Shown here piece by piece: positions 12,101-23,412 of a stretch of DNA of 64,000 nt. The notes beneath the pieces are model-generated. The model was not told the DNA's origin, made no database searches, and saw only the letters and a program-made list of their open reading frames with translations. The position numbers and the translations under genes are program-made. Within the stretch, counting starts at the first letter, position 1, and the number at the start of each line of letters is the position of its first letter. This DNA is from Cocos nucifera (lineage: Eukaryota > Streptophyta > Magnoliopsida > Arecales > Arecaceae), in assembly GCA_006176705.1 (NCBI GenBank), contig QRFJ01000022.1, positions 3,065,161-3,129,160 of the forward strand, in the 5' to 3' direction.

Positions 12101-15100
12101 TACCTAGTACTGAGATTGCGGATCTTGATCAAAATCTTCTATTTCCATGCTATACTCCTGTTCCTTCTTAGTCTTCAGTGTATTAATATCCTCCAAATTT
12201 TTAGATGTACATGCTCGACAACCCACGATGCCCAAGTTCATTCAATGCAACTGCACCCCAAAATGCATAAACAAGCTAAGCAATCGAATCCCTTTTTTAT
12301 CTTCCATTTCTCTTACTTTGTCTCAAGAAATTTAGCAGTGCAGGTGGGTTAGCAAGCAACCATAGCCAAAAATATACCTGCCCCACTAGAATGTGGTCTA
12401 TATCTACTGGCTAATATTTTATTGAATCTTTGAAGAATTGAATCATGTCATGCACATTGAGTTACACTAACCTGTGTGTTTCAAACAGTTGGTGACTAAC
12501 AAATTGATCATGCAACCCAACAATTCTTCCCCCGGTGAAGTCCATTGCTGTCCATTGTGGCTCTGTTGAGATCAGCTATAGGTCTTGCTATTGACAAAAT
12601 ACCAAATTATCCGAGCAGCATAAGTATCTTTTAGGATAATCAATTATTCAAATTGCTTATGGGGCTGATCCTTTTGTGGAGCCCTAAGAGTTAGATTCCT
12701 AGCCAAGTAATGGATAATTAGTTCACTCAATCACTTTTGAGAGTCTGTATGTTACTACTACTTGCTTGTTAGTGAGGCTTTATCATTTCACATCTTTAGT
12801 GGTTGAAACTTCAATAGGTGCTTGCTTCTAGAATAGGTAAGATGTCAGTTCTTGTTTGAGTTCTTTCTTACTCCTTTTTTTTAAATAAATAAATAAAATA
12901 AATCTGTGTGCTATTTTTCATTGCTGTAGTTTGAGAATTTTTTTTAATTATTTTTTATAATTGTTAAATGCTCCCTGCATCTCAGAAATCTTTTTGTAGT
13001 GGTGTTTTAGAAATAGAGACTGTTAACTTATGGTCCCATTCTCAAACCACTCTAAAATTCCTCTCTGTTGTGAAGCACTGTATATGTTGGTCCCCTCTTC
13101 AATCTTGATTTTGGTGTCTGTTGTGCTGCAATATCCATCATGCCCTTGTCTACCACCATGCTTCCAGTTCCACTAATAATTACTTTCTGTGCTTCCGTTT
13201 TATTATAAACTAGGGTTAGAACTTGGAACTTTAAACATCTAAAGTAGATGCACGCAGAAGTTTGTCATTCCCCTATTTTAAATAAACTTGTTGTTGCATT
13301 AATCTCACAGGCTTGTGAACTGATGTAAGATGGGTGTTGTATTGGAGCAAAACCTCTTTGATGACCCTCTCTAACTCTCTCTTTTAACCTCCATGATTGC
13401 TAAGGCTTTTTACCCTTACGTGCCATTCTGACCAGGTCTTAAATTTGTCATCATAATCCAACTAGGTCTGCATATAAAATATAATGTACAGTATTCTTTC
13501 TTGTACACATGATTGTCTATGAAGAGAATGGTAGTGTCTTGTCCATTGTAATTGAATATATATTTTTTACATGAATGTTTTGGGCTGATCATACTAGATT
13601 ACAGTGGAGTTAAGCCACTTAATTAAGTACAAGCTAGTTCATATCAATGTTTCTTATGCCTACAACTTTGAGATAGGCAGAACACTGACAGCTTACTCAT
13701 TGATGGTAATAGTTGTTTGATAAATTACAATTCATGATCTGATATGATCCAAGACTATGTCAGCTGCTGTCAGTTCATTCTGGGCTGATGATGATGATGA
13801 TGAAACAACCTAGGAACATACAAAGAAAGGGATTGGTTCATATCATTGTTTCTTACAGCTACAACTTTGAGCTAGGCAGAACACAGCTTATTCATTGATG
13901 GTAACAGTTGTTTCATAGATTACAAGTCATGGTCTGATTTAATCCAAGACTACATCAGCTGCTGTCAGTTTGTCCTGGGCTGATCGTACTAGATTTCAGT
14001 TGAGTTAAGCCACTTAATTAATTGCTTTATGGTGAAGTTAAGCCACTTAATTAATTGCAAGATAGTTCATATCGGTGTTTCTTACAAGTACAACTTTGAG
14101 GCAGGCAGAACACTGACAGCTTACTCATCGATGGTAATAGTAGTTTGATAAATTACAAGTCATGATCTGATATGGTCCAAGATGACATCAGCCGCTGTTG
14201 GTTTGTTCTGGGCTGATGATGATGATGAAGAACAACCTAGGAACATACCAAGAAACGACTTGGTTCATATCATCGATTCTTACAGCTACAGCTTTGAGGT
14301 AAGCAGAACACTGACAGCTTAGCCATTGATGGTATTAGTTGTTTGATAAATTACAAGTCATGATCTGATATGATCCAAGACTACATTAGCTGTTGTCAGT
14401 TTGTTCTGGGCTGGTGGTGATGATGATGAAACAACCTAGGAACATCCTAAGAAAGCATTTGGTTTGCATCAGTGTTTCTTGCAACTACCACTTTGAAGTA
14501 GGCAGAACAATGACAGCTTTCTCATTGATGGTAATTGATTGTAATAGTTGTATGATAAATCACAAGTCATGATCCGATATAATCCAAGTCTGCATCAGCC
14601 GCTGTCGGTTTGTTGGTGGATAATGTTTCAAGTTCTTGTGGTTTTCTATAAATCCTGATACAAACACGATGTCCTTTAGGCACTTTGGAAAATTTGTATG
14701 CATAGTTGTGTGAAACTTGTTTTCCACTTTCTGGCTTTCCCTGAGAAAGTTTCTCAAGAATCTGAATTTTCCTTCTTGAAAGAATCTGCTTCCCCTATAA
14801 ATGAAAGGACAGAATTCTTTGTAACTGCAGTGGGAACATATGATCAATCTTAAGGTCCTATGAGTTACTGGTATGACAATACAGGGACATGATATATAAT
14901 ATTAACATAGTGCAACTGAACGTTGTCATGGTAAGTTTATGCAAATGTTAAAATATGGTTTTGTTGCATTGCGTGGATGACAGAATGAATGAGAAGGGGA
15001 CCATTGAAGCCCTAGTTTCCATCTTGCTTGCTACTTTTTTTATTCTTTTAATGGTTTATATAAAAGTTCATGGCGTTTTAACTTGCATGTATATTCTAGA

Positions 15101-18100
15101 ATGCTTTGGTCTTTTGGGTTTCTCACGTCACAATTTTTATTCAATCTTATGTTTCCTGGTATTGTTCCGCATCCATTTTTAGTTCTGGCGACCAAAGTTG
15201 TGTCTACCGTGTAATTTGATATGAATCAATGATATACTCATTGGTTACCTAGAAACTAACTATGGCTTAAGTGTCTGTTGCCTATGGAGTTCTTGTAATG
15301 TATCTTGAGCCTGTCAACTCTCTTACTGTTTCTGATGTGGATTAGAATCATCATTCACCTTTTCTGTTCGGTACTCTCATGGAAAATATCTTTGTGTGCA
15401 TGCCCTTGCATTCTGTGGGTTTCTGGTTATTTTCTTCTTTGATGTTTCTGCAATGTATTATACCTTGGTTGGTGGTTCTCCATCTTCAGTTGTAATGGAA
15501 AGCTATCAATGTGTTTGGATAGCTCTTTAACTTCTGGTGGCTGCACGCTTGTTATCATGTAGCCTAATGACTTTAGGTATGTTCTGATCTCATAGCCTTA
15601 TGTTAATTTAGGGAACTTCAAAAAAATGCAGGGATGACAATTTTGACCTGGATCTTGAGGAGATTATGGTTATGGAAGCAATTTGGCTCTCTATTCAGGT
15701 GATGCAATAAAACAATTTTTTTTATTTTTTCGAGGAACTTTGAGCTATAATAGTATCATAATACAGAGACAATATTTTCTGAACCAATGAAGAATTCTTG
15801 AATTATTTTCAAAATTTTAATTGGTGGGACCTTTTTCCCCTACCATGCCAAAAAACAATTTAACTGTTCAATAGTTCATGATCTCATAATTATATGACCT
15901 GTGTGTGAAGTAGTTATGTATCATCTGCTGATAATGTTACATCGTGGTAATGTTGCTGTTGTTTGCTATTTCTTTTCCAGTCATTCGTCCATGAACAGTT
16001 ATTTGCTGTCTTGGTGATGTTACATCTTTTGATGTTTATTTTTCTTTCTTAACTCCTTTTATGACTGCATTCTTTCCAAAACTTTTGCTGGAATTTTAAA
16101 TCTTTCTCCTAGCTGAATCTTTCTTCAGTGCCTAAATTGTGACCAAGGAGAGAGCCTTTATCATGCTTTCGTTGCAAAGTATCTCTTTTATTCTACGAAT
16201 CATGCTTTTGTCGCAAGGTATCTCTTTTATTCTACAAATAATTCTTTTGCAAAGTACCTCTTTTATTTTATGATGAATTAGTGGTTATGCAGGGATAAAT
16301 CATGATTACTATGAACACTGTGTTAAGGTGGGTGGAAATAAATGGGAAATGATATTTCACTTTTCTTAATGCATTGGTAACTAATTTTGACAATTTTGAC
16401 TTTTAGTTATTTACCAGTGCCTTAATACTATTCATGTTAATGGACTGAGAAGTCTTGGCAAGTTGTAAAAGCAATCATGATTTTATATAGAAAGTCTTCT
16501 TTGACATCTAAGCATCCAATAAAATCATTCACTGGAAGTGCGCCATGCTTGTAAAATTATTTAAATATTAGAAACAGCACTACTTATTTTCTGAATCAAT
16601 GCATCATATCAATATTTCACTTATGATTCCTGTGTCAGTATCCATCTTTTTGACCTTCAAAAAAGCCAGGTTGCATTGTCAAATTTCTGTTTTTATTCTT
16701 ATCATTTCCATGTCGGTACCTGGATAAATTGACAGATGATATGAGAAAAATTGTTATAAAAAAACCTAATACAATTTTTCCATGTAACTTGTGTGGATGA
16801 TAATTTATGTGAACTCATTGCTTGTCATTTCTTTGTTAACCAATATCAAACTTATCATTTTTAGATGGTAATCATATTTTGCGGGAAGAATTCTTTGTAG
16901 TCCGATGCTATCTTACTATCATTTGTTTTAATTGTAATGTTATGTTTACACCCCTTATGAGTGCTTTTACTCTAGAAATGATCTAAAGGATTGTTTCAAT
17001 TCTCTACTGCAAGTTGCAAACTGAAATGGATGTCAGACCTTAATTTTTTTCTTTAAATCTGAAAATAATTTAAGATTTGATGCAGGGAAACCTGTGCGGG
17101 ATCATGACTATGATCTAGGGTTATCAAATTTGCAAGCCACAACTGATAGAAAATACATCCCAAAAGGGACAAGGAGGGATAGGGAAGAAGGGAACCAGAA
17201 TTTTGAATACTTTAAATGTTAGGGATGGCCTCTTGCCTACATCCGTGGGCTGTAATAACCTAATCCATAATAAAGCTGGGCTTCATCTGAACAGGAGTTT
17301 TAAGTTACCAATTTTATGAGTAGAGAAGTAAACAGAAAATGATAAACATCCCTAACCTCTTTTTAGCACTTTCAAGCCATCATAACTTTTTCTAAACAAG
17401 CTTGTTTGGTGCATCTAAGACATCTAAAAGTTGTATCTTATCAATCCCCCCTAAATGACATATCTTGCTTGGCTAAATCTGATCCTAAGCTACCAATTCA
17501 ACATAGCATCACTTCTAGGTAGTCTCATGATTGCTTGTGCACATATGAGAACATTTGATCATGTTCCTGTTGGTGCAGTTATAATTAGGCATTTGGTTTC
17601 TACTGAGATGCATATCCATCCAAACATATACTTTTCCACTCTAATTTATGTTTTCAAGATCTGTGATAGTGCTTTAAGCTTTTTAGTCACGTACACTGTT
17701 TCAAGGCTTCACAAGTACCCGTTCATGACCAACGAGAAAGTATGTGAATTGTGAATCAGTAAGGTGCCTGAAATTGTCTCTAGTTTCCAGAGTCTTGAGG
17801 TATTTGGCTTGCAGAGTTGGTTGGATGGTTCCAATTCACTTTTATGATGGTAAGGAAACCAGACATTTGGAGTGATGATAGCTCTTGAAAGGGTGCTATG
17901 GAAATGATTACAGTGTAACCTTTGATGCCGAGCTGCTTGACCTTGGTTTCATGGTCGTTCATATGCATTAGATTAAAGGAATGAAAGATTATTGTTTCAA
18001 AGGCATTTATGTCTGTTCCCTAATCCAGTGATATCTTATTTTTATAATTTTACAAGCCCTCTTATGTCACGCACTTCTTGAAAGCACCCATTTTGAGAGC

Positions 18101-20129
18101 GTCTCTTCAAATCCCCTCTTAAGTTTCTCTTGGATCAGGGAAAGAAACCAAAATCCAATAAGTTATTGTTATTTGAAAACTATGAAATATAAGGATGGCC
18201 TTTGAATTTCTAAGATCTGTCTGCTAAGGGTTGATAACTGAGTTCCATAGTCATCTTCAAGCAACTGGTTGTTATCTCCCTGCTTGTATAAAGTCCAGGT
18301 GCATTATAAAGATGTACTCGATAGCTAAAGGGCATTGTTTTAATTAATATTTGTATGTAATCTTGACATAACCTTGTCAAGAGATAAAGTTTTAAACTAG
18401 TAGAAATCAGGTTCAGATGTGAGCTTGAAGAAAGAGAATATATCAGTAGCAGTAGTAGTGGAGGCAGAAATAGAGGTCTGCAACCAGTTTTATTCTTAAG
18501 ATAATTTCACATCCCAACTTCCAGCCACGTGATTCTGTGTCAATAGCCTCAGTCAGTCACCTTTTTATAAGCCTACAGTTATTTTGTCTGATTTGGCACT
18601 TTAATATTAAATTCTAATCATATCAAATCTTTCTTGTGGTCTGGATTCTCTTTAGAATGATTTCATATTAGCATTTTTCTAATTTATAAACAGTTGGTGG
18701 TTTTTATTTACCTCTATCTCATAGATTTAGCAGTAAATGACCCCCATTCTCTTAAAAGATCGCTTTAGTTGGGAAGTTCGTAGGCATTAAGTTGATACCA
18801 TCACCTTATCATTACTTTTTCTATTCTTTTGATTAGAGAAATTTCTGCCATTGAGGATATGAAATTCAGGACATGTTATTCTAAATGCATAGAATGATAG
18901 GCATAATATTAAGTCAGTGGGGTTGCCTGCTTAGCTGTGATTAGGCTAAACTTATCAAGTTTCCTAGCCCTACTTAAAATGGTGTCTTCACAGACAGAAG
19001 TGCCCGGCACCATGCTCCCGCTAGTTTCAAATAATGTTATACAACGTGGTCAACTGTAACGGACAAACTTTGAAACAATCACCTGTATGTGTTCAGATGG
19101 ACTGTCTCAACTGATGATCGATAGAAAAGTTTGAATTTACTTCAAAGTTTTCATCCTTCTTAATGATGGTATCAGGTTTTCAGTGTCTTCCACATCAGCA
19201 CAATAATTTTTTCCATGTCGCAGTTTTTTACCCGCTATCCTATTTCACAAACCATTCACTTTAAGCTAGATCATCTTGATGAAGCTGCACAGCATGGGTC
19301 AAATTAGGTGTTCACACTTAGCCTCATGGAAATCTCAGGCATAGCTTAACAAGTCTGGTTGGTTTCCATGTTCATCTGGAACGTCCGGGGAATTGCCTTC
19401 ATGGCAAAGCATGTCATAACATGACAGTACTTTTTGTTTCAAATGCAGCCAAGCTTTTTTTTTTTTTTTAAAAAAAAAGAAGAAGCTGTCACAGTTAGGA
19501 AAATTGTGCTCTGGTATTTTTTGTATATCCCAAAACACGATCTTTGTCTTATTTAGTATTTTATTTTTGAATAGGAGCAAGAAAGTCCGGGAAATCCACC
19601 TTGTGGTGGCGATGTTTTGCCCGGACCATCCTTCTCAGACAACTCCGTTGCTGTGGCTCCAGTAGAAGTATCTCCTGGTGGGCTGGCCTGTGCGGTTGCA
19701 GCCCTAGCCGAGCGTCAGCACGTCAATGGAGACTCCGCTGCTAGCATGGCTGGCAGTGACGCTTCGTCTTTCGACATGCTTCGGCAGTCGAGCAGCTTGC
19801 CTGTTGGCATGGCGACGGCGGTGGAAAATGATCCTCCGGGTTGCTGGAACGAGGAATCAGCAGACGGTGGGAGGGGAGTAACAAGGGAGGAGGGTGAGTG
19901 TTCGACCGATCATTGGTCAGAGGTGACAGAGGGAGGGACCCACTACGCCGGCTCTGATGTCATGGTACATGCCGCGTCTGCTACAGTCTCCCTCCTCCCA
20001 GACGCTGGTAACATGGCTGCGAGCCACCTCCTTCCAGAGAGCTTTGAAGAGCAAATGATGTTGGCCATGGCTGTTTCTCTTGCGGACGCTGGAGCGAGGA
20101 CAAATGCCCGAGGGCTGACCTGGCTGTAA
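9151..20129 (+). CDS. GW2: GW2/DA2-type RING E3 ubiquitin ligase (8 exons, 418 aa)
   Basis: Coding exons are 9151-9342, 9523-9574, 9677-9722, 9800-9881, 9989-10148, 10254-10356, 15632-15698 and 19575-20129. All introns are GT-AG, phases agree, and the joined frame is 1257 nt ending in TAA. The protein begins MGNKIGRRRQ and has YTRPQGLYQHRDIDHKKLRK near residues 17-36. A RING-like domain spans about 59-101 (Cys59/62, Cys74/75, Cys80/83, Cys98/101), with PTQCPFCKTP at its end. A basic/Glu-rich helix follows, then EEIMVMEAIWLSIQ (221-234) and a long acidic tail with EEGECSTDHWSE and EEQMMLAMAVSLADA (392-406). Order, length and C-terminus (GLTWL here, GLAWL as I recall for rice) match rice GW2 (425 aa), a cytoplasmic E3 ligase that limits grain or organ size by restricting cell proliferation. 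The upstream in-frame TTG at 9136 is not used as start. Introns 6 and 7 are very long. No lesion is visible. Confidence 0.95.
10357..15631 (+). other. Intron 6 of the GW2-like gene (5.3 kb)
   Basis: The intron runs from GTATGATATG to the acceptor AAAATGCAG. It is AT-rich and without coding content. A roughly 200-bp five-copy repeat array sits at 13580-14625. A segment near 11820-12110 is rich in GTAC-containing words (GGTACAGTACTGAGG and similar). Such words recur near 33400-33550 in the second gene, which suggests a dispersed host repeat. Confidence 0.85.
13580..14625. repeat. Five-copy tandem repeat of about 200 bp inside intron 6
   Basis: The landmark TTCATATC.. followed by GTTTCTTA starts at about 13638, 13837, 14066, 14263 and 14464 (the last is diverged), giving spacings of 199, 229, 197 and 201 bp. 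Each unit carries GGCAGAACACTGACAGCTTA, TCATTGATGGTAATAG, CAAGTCATGATCTGATATG and a (GATGAT)n-AACAACCTAGGAACAT segment. The longer third spacing is explained by an internal duplication of GTTAAGCCACTTAATTAATT. Units differ by scattered substitutions, so the array is not brand new. Confidence 0.85.
15699..19574 (+). other. Intron 7 of the GW2-like gene (3.9 kb)
   Basis: The intron runs from GTGATGCAAT to TTTTTGAATAG. It has no coding content that I can support. A three-copy repeat of about 40 bp occurs near 16161-16275, and an A/T homopolymer pair (T12-A9) lies near 19457-19480. Confidence 0.85.
16161..16275. repeat. Three imperfect 35-42 bp tandem copies in intron 7
   Basis: The words CATGCTTT(C/T)GT(T/C)GCAA, then GTATCTCTTTTATTCTAC, are repeated directly at about 16161 and 16200. 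A third, shorter copy (ATTCTTTTGCAAAGTACCTC) begins about 16241. Confidence 0.75.
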
Positions 20130-21810
20130 TGATCGATGGCTTGGTTGTAAGAATCTGCATCTATTTGTTTCCTTTGCTTCTTTTCTCTCCCCTCCCCCGC
20201 TTCATCTGTAGTTGTCGCTTCTACAGTTTCAGTTTTTTTTTTTTTTTTTTGGTTCGTCGGTTTCTTATTTACACATATGTGAAAAAGGATAAAAGAAGGA
20301 AAGAAAGAAAGAAGATGTGGAAGTGATGATGGGTAAGGAGGTAGGTACAATTGAAAGGATAACAGAATGTGCAATAATTTGATCTCTTCTTTTTTGAACT
20401 GGAGGGTTTTTTTAAAAAAAACAAAATTGTGCGGGAATCTGTTCAGATTTAGGCTGCAACCGGTTCGAGCCAGGTTCAGCTTCAAAGATGATCAAAGTTA
20501 GCCAGGTTTTAGCCTAGCACAGCCAACCTGGACTTGGGGCCTACCTTTCATGCACGAGCTCGATAACTTTTGGTTTCAGGCTTTCTGGACGAACCCACCA
20601 TCCACTATTTATATATTTCTCTCCGGGGAAAGAGTGGGAAGGAAGGGGACAAGGAGACGGAAGAAACTTAGGTTCTCTTGAATTTGGCTGCCGTATACCC
20701 TAAGCACATTTAGTTCAGAAATTGAAATTAGAATAAAATTTGAATACTTAATTCTATATTTCTTTGGGGGGGATGGATAAGGTTGAAAAAATGAATATTC
20801 TTTGTCTATCATTTAGTTCAAAAAGTTATAGAACAAAAGGATAAAAAATGAGCATTAGCCATTCATTCTGGTCCATCAATTTGCATCTTTCCAATTTGAG
20901 AGGATGAAAGGAAGGATAGATGGAACAATGATTAGGGTTGGAAAGGAGTTAGGTTGGATTGGGTCATAATCCTACTTGAGCTTAACTTGAAATATTTTTT
21001 TGAGTTTCGGATCTAGGCACAAAAATATTTTAAAATATATGGTTTGAGTCCAAATTCAAACCCAATCTGAACTCAATCGGGTTGCCCTGAGCTTGAGGTC
21101 GGGCCGAATCCAATCGGGCCGACTCAAGCTCGAGCTCAAGACCTTGCCTGAACCAAGGTCTTGTCCTGCTCTTGGCTTTCGCAGTCCTCCGCCCAAACCT
21201 TGTCTCATCCCCTTTCCCCACTCAGGCCTCGCATGCCCTTCCTCATCCTCCAAGTCTCCACTATGAGTATCCAGCCCAGTACCATCATTGTTAGTGCTGA
21301 TCCTACCACCGCAATCCATCTTACCGCCTCCTCCATCCTCTTCCTCCTCGAGGCCTTCGACGCCATTGGCAATCGCGTCTACACCAACTCTCTAGATGAC
21401 TTTTAAATCTTCCTCACAGCCTACTCGGAGGCTACCGTCATCGCGATGGAGGGAGTCGCTGCTGTTGCAAGCATTAGGCAAGCCCCAATGAGCGTTGGTA
21501 GTCGATGGTCGCCGAATCACCACCAATATCATCGATTTTGTGCTCAAGATCCTCCTCTGAGTAGAAAATTTTGTTGCCACCCAAAGGTCACCGTCATCAC
21601 GATGGGGAGAGTTGTCGCTCTTTTGAGTGCTGAGCAAGGCCCAACAGGCATCGGTAGCTAATGGCAACCAGATCATCGTTGACATCACTAGTTTAGCACT
21701 CAAGATTCTTTTCTAAGAGGGAAACCTCGTCACCGCAATCGGCGCCATCCTAAGCTTCCTTGCCTCCTCTAATAGAGATGAGGCGAATGAGAGGACAGGT
21801 TCATCCGCAT
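20130..21810. other. 3' flank of GW2 and unassigned intergenic DNA
   Basis: The first few hundred bases are the likely 3' UTR, T-rich near 20230-20250 with AATAAT near 20373. From about 20930 to 21170 there is a low-copy-looking segment rich in GGGCC and CTCAAGCTCGAGC words. A similar style of sequence appears at 29514-29690 on the other flank of the Gypsy element. The 21160-21780 stretch is GC-richer and has short ORFs on both strands, but no domain was recognised and no long frame survives. Confidence 0.4.
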
Positions 21811-23412
21811 TGATAGAATACGATATTGCCGTTAAGATACCATACTTATCAGTTTAATTATGACTTCTTAAATAATTAAAAATATGTAGAAAGTAGTGAG
21901 TCGAATCAAATCCATGAAAAAGACAATATTTTGATTTGAAATCTTTGATTTTTATAAAAAAATATTTTTAAAATAGAATTAAAGTTAGAAAATAAAAATA
22001 AAAATTATAATAAAAATAAATAATAAAAAAATAAATAGCATAAAAATAAATTTTGGATACTAAAATCTACTATCTAGATCCTAGCATCTACATGCAATAA
22101 AAATAAAGAGCATAAATAAATTTTGCATTAATTTAAAGTTAAAAATTTGAATATAAGAAATTAAAAAGATAAGAAAATAAATAAACAAAGCTATAACAAA
22201 GGATTAAAGTAAATCTATGTAGGCTCATCGAGAAGATGATTGGTGGACTCCTCTTCCTTCGTACTTTTCAGAACATGCTCGCATCTACTTCTTCTTTTTT
22301 GGATCTTATCTTGATTTTAATTTGGTGTTGGCGTGAAGATGGCATAGGAGATAGCTCTTCTTCTCAACACCTGTTGCTTTAAAGCAGCCTTCAACCCAAG
22401 TCTGGTTGCAATTTTGTACCTTTTCCTCCCTTTGATCGAAGATACCTTGCTTCTGTTGACCTGGGTCCTTTAAATAGAGGAGAGAATAGCATTGATGAAG
22501 AATCCGAATGAAAAAATCAAATTAATTAGAATTCCTGAAACCAATCAAATAGGACTGAAACTCGTGAATAGAGAACCCTGGATCTTGCTGGCCATTGGAT
22601 GGAGATCAAATAGATTGAAAATCATCCAGAAAACCACTGTTACAAGCTTAGATCAAGTCGGATTTAGTATTGGCTGTTGGATCGAACAATCATATGCTTT
22701 TGGGCTGTTAGATCATGCACTGGGACTTCTGGAATCTTTGAATCAAAATCAGATTTACTCCTGATCGTTCGATCACATAGAGGAGGGCTTAGGACCATCA
22801 GATCGCACCATAGAGAGCTCTAGAATTCTAAATCAAATCGAATGCCTTCCCAGCCATTGAATCTTGATCAGAATGGTTCGCCACCATCCGATAACACAAG
22901 TCTTATTGGCGCACCACCCGTAGATTGAGCATACAGTAGTCTCCGACAAATCAGCATGTGCCAAGACCCCTAAAATGATCAAAATACCCCCATATGCCAC
23001 GTAGAAAATTTCATGGACTCTTTAAGGATACATGCCTGCCACATCAGCCACCAGTCCACCATGGACCGCATGGTTTATGACGTTAGGATGATGTCAGCAC
23101 TGAGTTGGGTGGGCTGAACTGAGCTATCGGTTAGCTAGTTGGGCCGTCTGCATGCATGCGGGCTGGGCACGCTGGGTCATGCTGGGTGGGCCTAGCCTTT
23201 ATTTATTATATATTTTTTTCTTTTTTTCTTTGAGTCTTCATATCAGATCAGTTTTAAATCCAATTTGCTCTAATTTTTTTTATTTTAATCAAAAAATTGA
23301 GCTCTTTATTTTAATAAATATTTTTTTATAAAATATAAAAATATTAATTATTAAAAATAAAAAAATATTCTATAAATTAATATTTTTATTGGTATTTTTG
23401 TGATACTTATCA
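21811..23412 (-). repeat. 3' LTR of the minus-strand Gypsy element
   Basis: It aligns along its length with 27886-29513. Shared landmarks include AGTCGAATCAAATCCATG (versus AGTCGGATCGAATGCATG), GCATCTACATGCAATAAAAA, CTTTAAATAGAGGAGAGA and TTTTGTGATACTTATCA. On the minus strand it begins TGATAAGTATCACAAAAA. Confidence 0.85.

Noticed and set aside
19943..20485. 180-codon minus-strand ORF over the last GW2 exon
   Set aside because: Shadow of the well-supported plus-strand exon 8 and its 3' UTR.
21161..21703. Possible small gene with ORFs on both strands (for example LLEAFDAIGNRVYTN)
   Set aside because: The plus frame stops after a short stretch, no family was recognised and no exon partners were found. 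It may be an old gene fragment but cannot be supported.
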